From assembly GCF_001426905.1 (NCBI RefSeq), contig NZ_LMFQ01000022.1:186147-250146 (forward strand): 64,000 nt of DNA, read 5' to 3'. A program made the translations under genes and the position numbers. Position 1 is the first letter of the stretch. Every line of letters begins with the position of its first letter. Shown piece after piece: positions 57,398 to 64,000 of this stretch. Origin of the DNA: Caulobacter sp. Root1455 (GTDB lineage Bacteria; Pseudomonadota; Alphaproteobacteria; Caulobacterales; Caulobacteraceae). The notes below the pieces were generated by a model. It was not told where the DNA came from, did not search any database, and saw only the letters and a program-made list of their open reading frames with translations.

Positions 57398-59029
57398 TCA
57401 ATGCGCGTCGGCATGACTCTGGCGCCAGGTTTCCACGTTCCAGGCCAACGGCCGTGGTCCCAGTGGAACTTTGCAGGCCACCGTAGCGACCAACTTGCCT
57501 TGATAGGTGAAGGTCACCTCGCCCCTGGCCGCGCAAATCTCGACCACGGCGTCGCGCGCGGCCAAGACGTCGGTCAACACGTCATGTCCGGCCACCGTGT
57601 CGACCATCGGATCACCGTTCAGCGGCCCGCAACGGTCGCCGGTGTCGAGCTTCACGCCCTTTGGATAGCCGCCGTAGAAGCCGATGCTGCCATTGCAGAC
57701 CAGACGCTCCAGGTGGAATAGAAGATCCGCCTGCTCCGCGTCGACCGACCGGGTTCCGACAATCCGCGCGCCCAGTCCGTTCAGCGCCGCCGTCAGCCGC
57801 CCCCAGCGATCTTCGACATCCGGCGCCATCAGCAGGCGCAACGGCTCCTCGGCCGCATCCGTCTGTCCGGCCAGGGCCAGGAAACCCTGGGCGTCATAGA
57901 TCCCGTCGTGGGTGCGGCTCGCGGCGAACAGGGCGCGCCAGACATCGAAGACGTCGCGGCGGCCGGCCGAGGCCGCGCGCGCCTTCAGGTCGGCGCTCCA
58001 TTGAGCGACCACGCCACAATCGTAGACTGCCTTGCCCTGCCTGGGAGGATCGCCGGCCAGGCCCTTGGAGCGGAGCGCGGCGACGCAGCTGTTCAGGCGG
58101 TCGGCCAGCTCTTGCCCCACCTCGGCCTCGCTCAGTTCGCCCTGCTCACGACCGGCCAGCAGGGCTGCGTATTCGGCCATGCCCTCGTGCAGCCAGGCCT
58201 CGTTGTCGCCGTCGCGCGAGTGGAAGACGCGGTTGTTCCAGAGATGGAAGAATTCGTGGTCGACGAACTTGGCGGTCTGGCCGCTGGCTTCCGACGCTGC
58301 CTTGTCGGGACCAAAGAACCGCAGCGAGACGACCGGGCCGCTGACGTCGCCCTGCCAGCCCGCGTTGAAGGTCGGCACGCGGGTGGCGATCACGGTGGGC
58401 GCCATCTCCAGGCGAACGTCCAACCGGCGGCCGTAGAATTCGGCGGCCCCATCCGCCGCCTTGGCGATCCGCGCCGCCAGGTCGGCCTCGATGGCGGGCG
58501 ACGCGATCAGCGTCGCCGCCGCCCTCGTCGCGTAGGCGCCGGGGCCGACGAACGCCCAGCCGTCCAGGGAAATCCGGTTCCCGGCCTTCGTCTCGGAGGG
58601 CGTGACGATCCAACCTCGCGGCGGGATCACGCGCGCCACGACCGGGGGCTTGTCATCGACGGGTCGGAAGTAAGGGCCGTAGACCTGCCAGCCGGCGCCC
58701 ACCCGGGTCAGGGCTGGATAGCTGCGGTCGCGCGGCGCGGTGTCTGGGACGACCTGGATCTGGAACGCCTCGAAAGGCTTGCCATCCTTGCGGCGCAGGA
58801 CCCCGTGCGCCAGCATCATGTCGTCGGGCGCGCGCCAGGTGTCCTGGCGGATGACCTCGACCTTCTGGTCGAATTCGAACCGCTCGACAGGACGGGGTAG
58901 GCTGTAGGCGACGCGCAAACCGTCGGTCTCGGGCGTGATCCGGATGTCGACCCTGCCCTGGGCGAGCCCCGCCGTGGCCGATGCGAGCGCCGCGACGAAC
59001 GCCAAACCCCCCAAAGCCCCGCCCGTCAT
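57398..59029 (-). CDS. Secreted HExxH metallopeptidase-like protein
   Basis: 543 residues. A signal peptide (ends GLAQG) is followed by a beta-rich N-terminal half, then a catalytic module with KFVDHEFFHLWNNRVF (HEFFH zinc motif) and NEAWLHEGMAEYAAL, with the third zinc-ligand Glu about 20 residues later. This is the spacing of M1/M61 gluzincins. The C-terminal part has several Cys (RLVCNGSIGFYGG, GDRCGP, EICAARG) that probably form disulfides. It may be an aminopeptidase, but no GAMEN-like substrate motif is seen. Confidence 0.7.
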   Translation of the reverse strand: MTGGALGGLAFVAALASATAGLAQGRVDIRITPETDGLRVAYSLPRPVERFEFDQKVEVIRQDTWRAPDDMMLAHGVLRRKDGKPFEAFQIQVVPDTAPRDRSYPALTRVGAGWQVYGPYFRPVDDKPPVVARVIPPRGWIVTPSETKAGNRISLDGWAFVGPGAYATRAAATLIASPAIEADLAARIAKAADGAAEFYGRRLDVRLEMAPTVIATRVPTFNAGWQGDVSGPVVSLRFFGPDKAASEASGQTAKFVDHEFFHLWNNRVFHSRDGDNEAWLHEGMAEYAALLAGREQGELSEAEVGQELADRLNSCVAALRSKGLAGDPPRQGKAVYDCGVVAQWSADLKARAASAGRRDVFDVWRALFAASRTHDGIYDAQGFLALAGQTDAAEEPLRLLMAPDVEDRWGRLTAALNGLGARIVGTRSVDAEQADLLFHLERLVCNGSIGFYGGYPKGVKLDTGDRCGPLNGDPMVDTVAGHDVLTDVLAARDAVVEICAARGEVTFTYQGKLVATVACKVPLGPRPLAWNVETWRQSHADAH

Positions 59030-59136
59030 TTTCGCCTCGCCGCAACCTTGAGGCGTAGGAGATACGGCCAAGGCTGAACTCCAGGTGAACGCCCAGCCTT
59101 GCCCCGGGGGCTTCGCCGACCGCCTATCAAACCGTC

Positions 59137-59211
59137 ATGCTGATCGCCGGGGAATCTCCGGACTGCCTGGCCGTCGCCGAGGGCGGCGTCGAGACGTCGG
59201 AGGTGCTGGCC
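59137..59211 (+). pseudogene. Degenerate partial copy of the GNAT gene
   Basis: Bases 59137-59211 are about 84% identical to 59815-59889 of the GNAT gene and encode LIAGESPDCLAVAEGGVETS, matching LIAGQSPEGLTVAEGGIETP. The copy starts ATGCTGATCGCCGG, which could arise by deletion between the two CTGATCG repeats of the intact gene (59784-59790 and 59817-59823). After about 25 codons homology ends, so it is non-functional. Confidence 0.7.
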
Positions 59212-59332
59212 GCCTCCCTGCTGGTCGTGTCGCCCGTTCGGTGGGGGAACAGCAGACGCCCCCGGATTGAGTCGCGTCCAGATTGCCGCCTTAAGGTTGG
59301 AGCGTATGCTGCCCGGTGTACAAGGGGGGGCC

Positions 59333-59731
59333 ATGACCATGCACGATCTGAAACGGTCGACAGCCGTGCTGCTGGGCGCGGCGCTCCTGGGCGTTGGGGT
59401 CGGCGCCGGGGCTGCGCCGACTGACGGCGGCCTGCTGGCCGGGATGGATCGGATGCGAGAGGAAGACGCCAATCGGCTGTTGCACGAGCGAATCGAGGTG
59501 CGGGCTTCCGTCGGCGCGGCTGGCGCGCCTCTTGCCGACTGGCTGGTCTCGGAAGGCTTCAAGATCAAGCGCCTGCCCATCGCCTTGCCCCCGGCGGTCG
59601 AGTACGCCGAGGCCTTCAAGACCACCGGATCGCCCGTCTGTCGCCGCCAGGCGCTGGTGAGGTGGCGCACCGCGGCCGATGGGACCATCACCTGGCTGTC
59701 TACCCACTACGGCATCAGCGCCTGTCTCTGA
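59333..59731 (+). CDS. Secreted hypothetical protein
   Basis: 132 residues with a signal peptide (STAVLLGAALLGVGVGAGAA). The mature domain contains a helix EEDANRLLHERIEVR, then PLADWLVSEGFKIKR and a C-terminal CRRQALVRWRT with ISACL, giving two Cys. It lies in the same orientation between the broken and the intact GNAT copies. No family recognised. GGGGGGGCC just before the ATG is a weak ribosome site. Confidence 0.5.
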   Translation: MTMHDLKRSTAVLLGAALLGVGVGAGAAPTDGGLLAGMDRMREEDANRLLHERIEVRASVGAAGAPLADWLVSEGFKIKRLPIALPPAVEYAEAFKTTGSPVCRRQALVRWRTAADGTITWLSTHYGISACL

Positions 59732-59780
59732 GCCGCGGACCCTCTGGACATAGAGACCGAAACACACCTTCGTCGCGTCC

Positions 59781-60248
59781 ATGCTGATCGAAGCCACCGA
59801 CGCTCATTTCGCCGCCCTGATCGCCGGGCAGTCTCCAGAAGGCCTGACCGTCGCCGAGGGCGGGATCGAGACGCCGGAGGTGCTGGCCATGCTGCGCGGC
59901 CTGTCGGCCGAGGTCGGCGAGAGCTTCGAGCCCAACGCCTGGCTGATCGTCGAGGGCGGCGAGGTGGTGGGCCTGACCTCGCTGGTGCGCACGCCCTATG
60001 TCGGCGACACGGTGATGATCGGCTACGGCGTGGCCGCCTCGCGCCGCCGGCGCGGGATCGCGACGCGGGCCGTGGCCGAGGTGCTGGCCTGGGCGCGGGC
60101 CGATTTCCGGGTGTCGACCGTCACCGCCGAGACCGCGGTCGACAACGCCGCCTCCCAGCGGGTGCTGGAAGCCAACGGCTTCGAGCGCGCCGGCGAGCGG
60201 ACCGACGAGGAGGACGGCGCGCTGTTCTGCTGGCGGGCGGGGGTTTAG
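59781..60248 (+). CDS. GNAT-family N-acetyltransferase
   Basis: 155 residues. Motif A is VMIGYGVAASRRRRGIATRAVAEVLAW with the RRRGIA acetyl-CoA loop. Motif B is TAETAVDNAASQRVLEANGFERAG. The acceptor is unknown. The N-terminal 35 residues are those duplicated in the upstream relic at 59137. Codon use is normal for this genome. Confidence 0.88.
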   Translation: MLIEATDAHFAALIAGQSPEGLTVAEGGIETPEVLAMLRGLSAEVGESFEPNAWLIVEGGEVVGLTSLVRTPYVGDTVMIGYGVAASRRRRGIATRAVAEVLAWARADFRVSTVTAETAVDNAASQRVLEANGFERAGERTDEEDGALFCWRAGV

Positions 60249-60289
60249 GCCTTCCGCCGCCACCCCACCGCCCGTCATCCTCAACGCCC

Positions 60290-60425
60290 GTCATCCTCGG
60301 ACTTGTTCCGAGGACCCCTAGGTCCGCCGCGCTGTCGCCGAGCGTTGGGTCGCGACCTCACCGCCCCACGGATCTTCCTTCTTCGCGGTTGAAGCAGGGG
60401 TCCTCGGAACAAGTCCGAGGATGAC
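60290..60425. repeat. Inverted pair of GTCATCCTCGGACTTGTTCC repeat
   Basis: Nearly identical in sequence and layout to 55374-55508. Confidence 0.85.
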
Positions 60426-60488
60426 GGTTCAAAAAAGCTGGGGACGCGCGCGGGCGCCCGTCCCCAAGTTCCTCCTCCGAGGTTGGGT

Positions 60489-60830
60489 TCAGCGCGCCGC
60501 CGCCATTTCGGACGCCGGGGTCTTGGCGATCCGCGCCGGGTTGCACTGGGCCAGTTCGGCGTCCGACAGGCTCACGCCGCGATAGCCGAAGCCCGTGATC
60601 GTCCCCAGCTCGTGGGCCAGGCGCTTGCAGCTGCGCAGGGGCGGCAGCGACTTGACCTTGGTCGAGCGGCAGACGTCGGCCTTGCAGCGCCAGACCGCCC
60701 CGTCGAACACGATGTGGTCCTGGGTGGTGGGGGCGCTGAGGGTCAGCCAGCCGTTCTGAGGTTTGGTTTCGGCCATGGCGGGGCCGCCCGTCGCGGCCAG
60801 GGCCGCGACGGCGATGATGAAGCTACGCAT
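60489..60830 (-). CDS. CC_3452-family secreted protein
   Basis: 113 residues. A signal peptide (FIIAVAALAATGGPAMA) is followed by GWLTLSAPTTQDHIVFDGAV, then WRCKADVCRST and LPPLRSCKRLAHELGTITGFGY, ending in LAQCNPAR. The four Cys positions and the W-x-C pattern match a small Caulobacter family named after CC_3452 (recalled). It is probably periplasmic with two disulfides. The function is unknown. The promoter region contains a GGGGAC inverted repeat. Confidence 0.75.
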   Translation of the reverse strand: MRSFIIAVAALAATGGPAMAETKPQNGWLTLSAPTTQDHIVFDGAVWRCKADVCRSTKVKSLPPLRSCKRLAHELGTITGFGYRGVSLSDAELAQCNPARIAKTPASEMAAAR

Positions 60831-60866
60831 GGGTCTATCTCCTGGGGAGGTGGAGCGGTTGAAGGA

Positions 60867-60933
60867 GGGGACGCACACTCACGGCGGGGATAGGGCCGTC
60901 TGGATCACGGCCGTGCCGTGAGTGTGCGTCCCC
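60867..60933. repeat. GGGGACGCACACTCACGG inverted repeat
   Basis: Perfect 18-bp arms at 60867-60884 and 60916-60933. It is the best copy of the GGGGAC family. It lies 37 bp upstream of the CC_3452-like gene start and 17 bp past the GST stop. Confidence 0.85.
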
Positions 60934-60949
60934 TATTCAGGTCACGGCT

Positions 60950-61573
60950 CTAGGCCGCGGCCTTGAACAGGGTGAATTCCTCGTCGAAAGCCCGCGCCAC
61001 CGAGGGCCGGGTCTGCAGGCGGTCGCGATAGGCGGCCAAGGCCGGATAGGGTCCGAAATCCAGCGCCAGGTAGCGGGCCCAGACCAGCATCACGAACAGA
61101 TAGGCGTCGGCGACGCTGAACCGGCCTTGCAGGAACTCGCGGCCCTTCAGGTGGGCGTCGAGAAACGCCAGGCGCTCGGTCAGCCGCTCGCGGGCGAAGG
61201 CCTTGGCGCCGTCCGGGGCGGTCTTGCTCAGCAGGGTGACGAACACCCCGACGTGCAGCTCCGAGCCGATGAAGCCGAGCCAGCTCTGCACCTTGCGGCG
61301 TTCGGGCCCGTCGGCGGGGATCAGGCCGGCGGCCGGGAAGCGGTCGGCGAGATACTGCAGGACCACCGCGTTCTCGACGATCAGCTCGCCGTCGTCGGTG
61401 CGCAGCACCGGCACCTGGCCCATGGGGTTGATGGCCAGGAACGCGGTCCCGTCCTCCACCCGCTTGGGCCGGGACAGGGGGTCGACCCGCAGGAAGTTGA
61501 GGTCCGCGCCCGCCTCGCAGGCCGCGATCCGCGTCGCCAGCGAGCAGGCCATCGGGAAGAAGTAGAGATCCAT
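60950..61573 (-). CDS. Glutathione S-transferase, beta-class-like
   Basis: 207 residues. The N-terminal domain is MDLYFFPMACSLATRIAACE with a Cys near position 10, as in bacterial beta-class GSTs, then NPMGQVPVLRTDDG and ENAVVLQYLADRFP. The C-terminal helical domain contains LQGRFSVADAYLFVMLVWA, the N-capping box. GGAGGG five bases before 61573 supports this start over 61585. It is divergent from a TetR gene with a shared inverted repeat and so is likely its target. Confidence 0.9.
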   Translation of the reverse strand: MDLYFFPMACSLATRIAACEAGADLNFLRVDPLSRPKRVEDGTAFLAINPMGQVPVLRTDDGELIVENAVVLQYLADRFPAAGLIPADGPERRKVQSWLGFIGSELHVGVFVTLLSKTAPDGAKAFARERLTERLAFLDAHLKGREFLQGRFSVADAYLFVMLVWARYLALDFGPYPALAAYRDRLQTRPSVARAFDEEFTLFKAAA

Positions 61574-61594
61574 CGAACCCTCCATTGCATTTCC

Positions 61595-61648
61595 GTACTG
61601 TTTCGCATAAAAATAACGTCGGTCAAGGAATAAAATGCGAAACGGTAC
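61595..61648. promoter_or_regulatory. Inverted operator pair between GST and TetR
   Basis: GTACTGTTTCGCAT at 61595-61608 and ATGCGAAACGGTAC at 61635-61648 are complementary except for one base. The site is symmetric in the divergent promoter region, so TetR control of both genes is likely. Confidence 0.75.
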
Positions 61649-61691
61649 AAAAAGCCCGGAAGGGCGCGCAGAGCCTGGCCAGGAGAGTCAG

Positions 61692-62309
61692 ATGTCCGAA
61701 ACCCCCGTAAAGCGCCGGGGACGCCCCCGCGCCTATGATCCCGACGTCGCCCTGGCCAAGGCCATCGAGACCTTCTGGGCCCAGGGCTTCGCCGGCTCGT
61801 CGCTGGACGACCTGAGCGCCGCCACCGGCATGAACCGGCCCAGCCTGTACGGGGCGTTCGGCGACAAGCAGGCGCTCTTCAAGACGGCGCTGGACGCCTA
61901 CATGGAGCGGTCGCGCGCCGCGATGACCGAGGCGTTCCGGGGCGGCGGCTCGCTGCGCGAGGTCCTGACCCGGATCTACCGCACGGCCCTGGGCTTCTAC
62001 CTGTCGGACGACATGGGCGGCCGGGGCTGCTTCCTGGTCAGCGCCGGCCTGGGCCAGGCCGTCGTCGATTCCGACGTGCGCCGGACCGTGGCCGACGGCC
62101 TGCACGAACTGGACCGGGCGGTCCAGGGGCTGCTGCAACGCCGCCAGGCCAGAGGCGAGCTGCCCGCCGCCGCCGACCCCATCGCCCTGGGCCGCGTGGC
62201 CTGCATGATGATGAACGCCCTGTCGGTCCGCGCCCGGGCCGGCGAGACGCGCGAACAGCTGGAGGCCACCATCCCGATCATGGTCGACCTGATCTGCGGA
62301 CCGGCTTAG
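61692..62309 (+). CDS. TetR-family repressor
   Basis: 205 residues. A short basic tail KRRGRPRAYDP is followed by the helix-turn-helix (ALAKAIETFWAQGFAGSSLDDLSAATGMNRPSLYGAF) and a ligand domain with GRGCFLVSAGLGQA. AGGAG before 61692 decides the start. The GRP-R-YDPDVAL start resembles TetR members that sense xenobiotics or quinones next to GSTs, which fits the divergent gene. Confidence 0.9.
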   Translation: MSETPVKRRGRPRAYDPDVALAKAIETFWAQGFAGSSLDDLSAATGMNRPSLYGAFGDKQALFKTALDAYMERSRAAMTEAFRGGGSLREVLTRIYRTALGFYLSDDMGGRGCFLVSAGLGQAVVDSDVRRTVADGLHELDRAVQGLLQRRQARGELPAAADPIALGRVACMMMNALSVRARAGETREQLEATIPIMVDLICGPA

Positions 62310-62348
62310 GGACCGCTGACGGTCAAGGGGCGAGCGCCCATGAGCCGC

Positions 62349-62457
62349 CCTCGTCCTTCGACAAGCTCAGGATGAGGGTTACTTTTGCCCTCGGGACGAG
62401 GGCTGCTTTTGCCGCCCTGGCCTTCGAATTCCTCATCCTGAGCTTGTCGATGGACGG
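62349..62457. repeat. Inverted pair of CCTCATCCTGAGCTTGTCGA repeat
   Basis: Arms at about 62349-62378 and 62430-62457, as at 22442. The spacer CTTTTGCCCTCGGGACGAGG has its own short hairpin. The gap up to the next gene is otherwise empty. Confidence 0.8.
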
Positions 62458-62554
62458 GGAACTCGCGCCGTGGCGCCGAGCGTCCATAGCAAGCATCGGA
62501 ATGACGTAGGCCCGAGCGGCGCGCATGCTCCTTCCCACGAAAGGAGACCGACCC

Positions 62555-63280
62555 ATGACCGCTTCTCAATATCTCACCGACGACGCGCGCTGGGAGGCCA
62601 TGCGCCGCCGCGACCGCGACCTCGACGGCGACTTCTTCATCGCCGTGCGCACCACCGGCGTCTACTGCCTGGCCAGTTGCGCCGGGCGGCCGCTGCGCAA
62701 GAACGTCGAATTCCACGACACCCGGGAAAGCGCCCGCGCCGCCGGCTTCCGGGCCTGCCTGCGCTGCAAGCCCGACCAGCCGCGCGAGACCCTGCGCTAC
62801 GCGACGGTCCCCACCGGCCTGGGCCTGGCCCTGGTCGCCCGCTCGCACGCCGGCCTGCGGCTGGTGACCCTGGGCGACGACCCGGCCGCCCTGGTCCGCG
62901 ACCTGGAGCGCCGCTTCCGCTCGGCCCGGCTGACGCCCGATCCGGACGGCCTGGCCGCCGACCTCAAGGCCGTGGCCGCCCAGGTCGATCACCCCGCCGC
63001 CAAGCTGGACCTGCCGCTCGACGCCCAGGGCACGGACCTGCAGAAGGCCGTCTGGGCGGCGCTGCGGGCCATACCGGCCGGGACCACCGCGTCCTATGCC
63101 GAGGTGGCGCGCCGCATCGGCCGGCCGACCGCCGCCCGGGCCGTGGCCCAGGCCTGCGGGGCCAATCCGCTGGCGGTGATCACCCCCTGCCACCGCGTGG
63201 TGCGGGCCGACGGCGGGCTGTCGGGCTATCGCTGGGGCGTCGAGCGCAAGCGCGCGCTGCTGGCGCGCGAGGCCGCATGA
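62555..63280 (+). CDS. Ada-like methylated-DNA repair protein lacking the AraC domain
   Basis: 241 residues. Residues about 5-75 are the Ada zinc domain: FFIAVRTTGVYCLASCAGR with two Cys (the first accepts methyl from phosphotriesters), then FRACLRCKPD with the other two. Residues about 155-240 are the O6-alkylguanine methyltransferase: AIPAGTTASYAEVARRIGRP and the active site VITPCHRVVRADGGLSGYRW. In E. coli Ada an AraC-type helix-turn-helix lies between these domains; here about 80 residues without one replace it. AAGGAG supports the ATG at 62555. Confidence 0.88.
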   Translation: MTASQYLTDDARWEAMRRRDRDLDGDFFIAVRTTGVYCLASCAGRPLRKNVEFHDTRESARAAGFRACLRCKPDQPRETLRYATVPTGLGLALVARSHAGLRLVTLGDDPAALVRDLERRFRSARLTPDPDGLAADLKAVAAQVDHPAAKLDLPLDAQGTDLQKAVWAALRAIPAGTTASYAEVARRIGRPTAARAVAQACGANPLAVITPCHRVVRADGGLSGYRWGVERKRALLAREAA

Positions 63281-63963
63281 GCCTGGACTGGTCCCGCATC
63301 GCCGCCGACCTCGACGCCCAGGGCTGGGCCCTGACCGGACCTCTGCTCAAGTCCGAGACCTGCCAGCGGATCGCCGGCCTCTACGACCAGGAGGCCGGCT
63401 TTCGCAGCCGGGTGGTGATGGCCCGCCACGGCTACGGCCAGGGCGAGTACCGGTACTTCAGCTATCCCCTGCCCGAGCCGGTGCAGCGGCTGCGCCAGGG
63501 GCTGTACGGCCCGTTGGCCGGCGTCGCCAACCGCTGGTCCGAAACGTTGAGCGAGGACCGGCGTTTTCCCGACGACCTGGACGACATGCTGGCCCGCTGC
63601 CACGCGGCGGGCCAGGTCCGGCCCACGCCCCTGCTGCTGACCTACGGCCCGGGCGACTACAACTGCCTGCACCAGGACCTGTACGGCGAGCACGTCTTTC
63701 CGCTGCAGGCCGCCTTCCTGCTGGACGAGCCCGGCCGCGACTTCGAGGGCGGCGAGTTCGTGCTGGTCGAGCAGCGGCCCCGCCAGCAGTCGCGGCCCCA
63801 GGTCGTGCCGCTGAAGCAGGGCGAGGGCGTGATCTTCGCGGTCCGCGAACGCCCGGCGACCGGGACCCGCGGCGTCCACCGCCGCGTGCTGCGCCACGGG
63901 GTCAGCACCGTGCGCTCGGGGCGACGGCGGGTGCTGGGGGTGATCTTCCACGACGCGACGTGA
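63277..63963 (+). CDS. 2-oxoglutarate/Fe(II) oxygenase, AlkB-like DNA repair candidate
   Basis: 228 residues. The double-stranded beta-helix has the iron facial triad: NCLHQDLYGEHVFPLQAAFLL (His, Asp) and a later RGVHRRVLRHGVSTVRSGRR with the second His and the 2-oxoglutarate Arg. The EFVLVEQRPRQQSRPQ segment fits the YcfD/P4H-like subgroup. The ATGA overlap with the ada-like gene marks an operon, so removal of alkyl groups by oxidation is the natural inference. It lacks the classic AlkB nucleotide-recognition lid. Confidence 0.78.
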   Translation: MSLDWSRIAADLDAQGWALTGPLLKSETCQRIAGLYDQEAGFRSRVVMARHGYGQGEYRYFSYPLPEPVQRLRQGLYGPLAGVANRWSETLSEDRRFPDDLDDMLARCHAAGQVRPTPLLLTYGPGDYNCLHQDLYGEHVFPLQAAFLLDEPGRDFEGGEFVLVEQRPRQQSRPQVVPLKQGEGVIFAVRERPATGTRGVHRRVLRHGVSTVRSGRRRVLGVIFHDAT

Positions 63964-63973
63964 GTTGCGGGCG

Positions 63974-64000
63974 ACGCCCCCTCCGTCACGATGCGTATTC
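63974..64000. repeat. Start of a CCCCCTCCGTCACG repeat
   Basis: ACGCCCCCTCCGTCACG then ATGCGTATTC, cut by the window end. Confidence 0.8.

Overview
This is a GC-rich alphaproteobacterial chromosome segment, almost certainly Caulobacter. A tipF-type degenerate EAL gene, a CC_3452-family gene, a large TonB-dependent receptor and many short palindromic intergenic repeats all point that way. The GH47 mannosidase at 49718-51106 carries E121, D249 and E365, the numbering I recall for the characterised CkGH47 enzyme of Caulobacter sp. K31. That strain, or a very close relative, is therefore my best inference. I see no prophage, integrase, transposase, CRISPR array, rRNA or intact tRNA.

Layout. 1-5.7 kb: omega-amino acid/polyamine (GABA, beta-alanine) catabolism, with a cut-off class III aminotransferase, gabD, a KauB/PuuC-like aldehyde dehydrogenase, a GntR regulator and a beta-alanine:pyruvate-type aminotransferase, linked by a shared GATCAC palindrome. 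5.9-9.6 kb: DUF559 protein, M50 protease, GST, and a long acyl-CoA dehydrogenase resembling methylsuccinyl-CoA dehydrogenase. 9.8-18 kb: a decayed DUF1254 gene, an HWE kinase/receiver pair, an amidase, small envelope proteins, an ArsR-SRPBCC pair and a CBS-hybrid kinase. 18.3-23.6 kb: TonB receptor, then queC-queE-queD for preQ0. 23.7-27.5 kb: a small regulator/membrane operon, YCII, TPR and a receiver. 27.6-34.8 kb: aroC, pectate lyase, a soluble MCP-tip/Cache protein, a haem-binding lipoprotein, an SH3 protein and a VOC protein. 35-39.8 kb: serine hydrolase, two TetR regulators, a cobalamin adenosyltransferase. 39.8-51.1 kb: a VIT/vWA-like/DUF2135 protein, etfBA, LysR, a giant membrane patatin and the GH47 mannosidase. 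51.4-64 kb: hbd, a PIN toxin-antitoxin pair, feoAB, tipF, a secreted HExxH protein, a GNAT gene with a broken partial copy, a GST/TetR divergent pair and an ada-like/alkB-like repair operon.

Connections. The acyl-CoA dehydrogenase, EtfAB and hydroxyacyl-CoA dehydrogenase form an acyl-CoA oxidation theme, with ETF as electron carrier. QueC/E/D are consecutive pathway enzymes. Most intergenic gaps hold paired inverted repeats of at least six sequence families. One family with GGGGAC ends surrounds the 5' end and promoter of the GntR regulator. The least explained loci are the VIT/DUF2135 protein with a BlaI-type site and a receptor-like VTGAR motif, the membrane patatin, the reversed MCP/Cache protein and the regulator/membrane operon at 23.7-24.7 kb.
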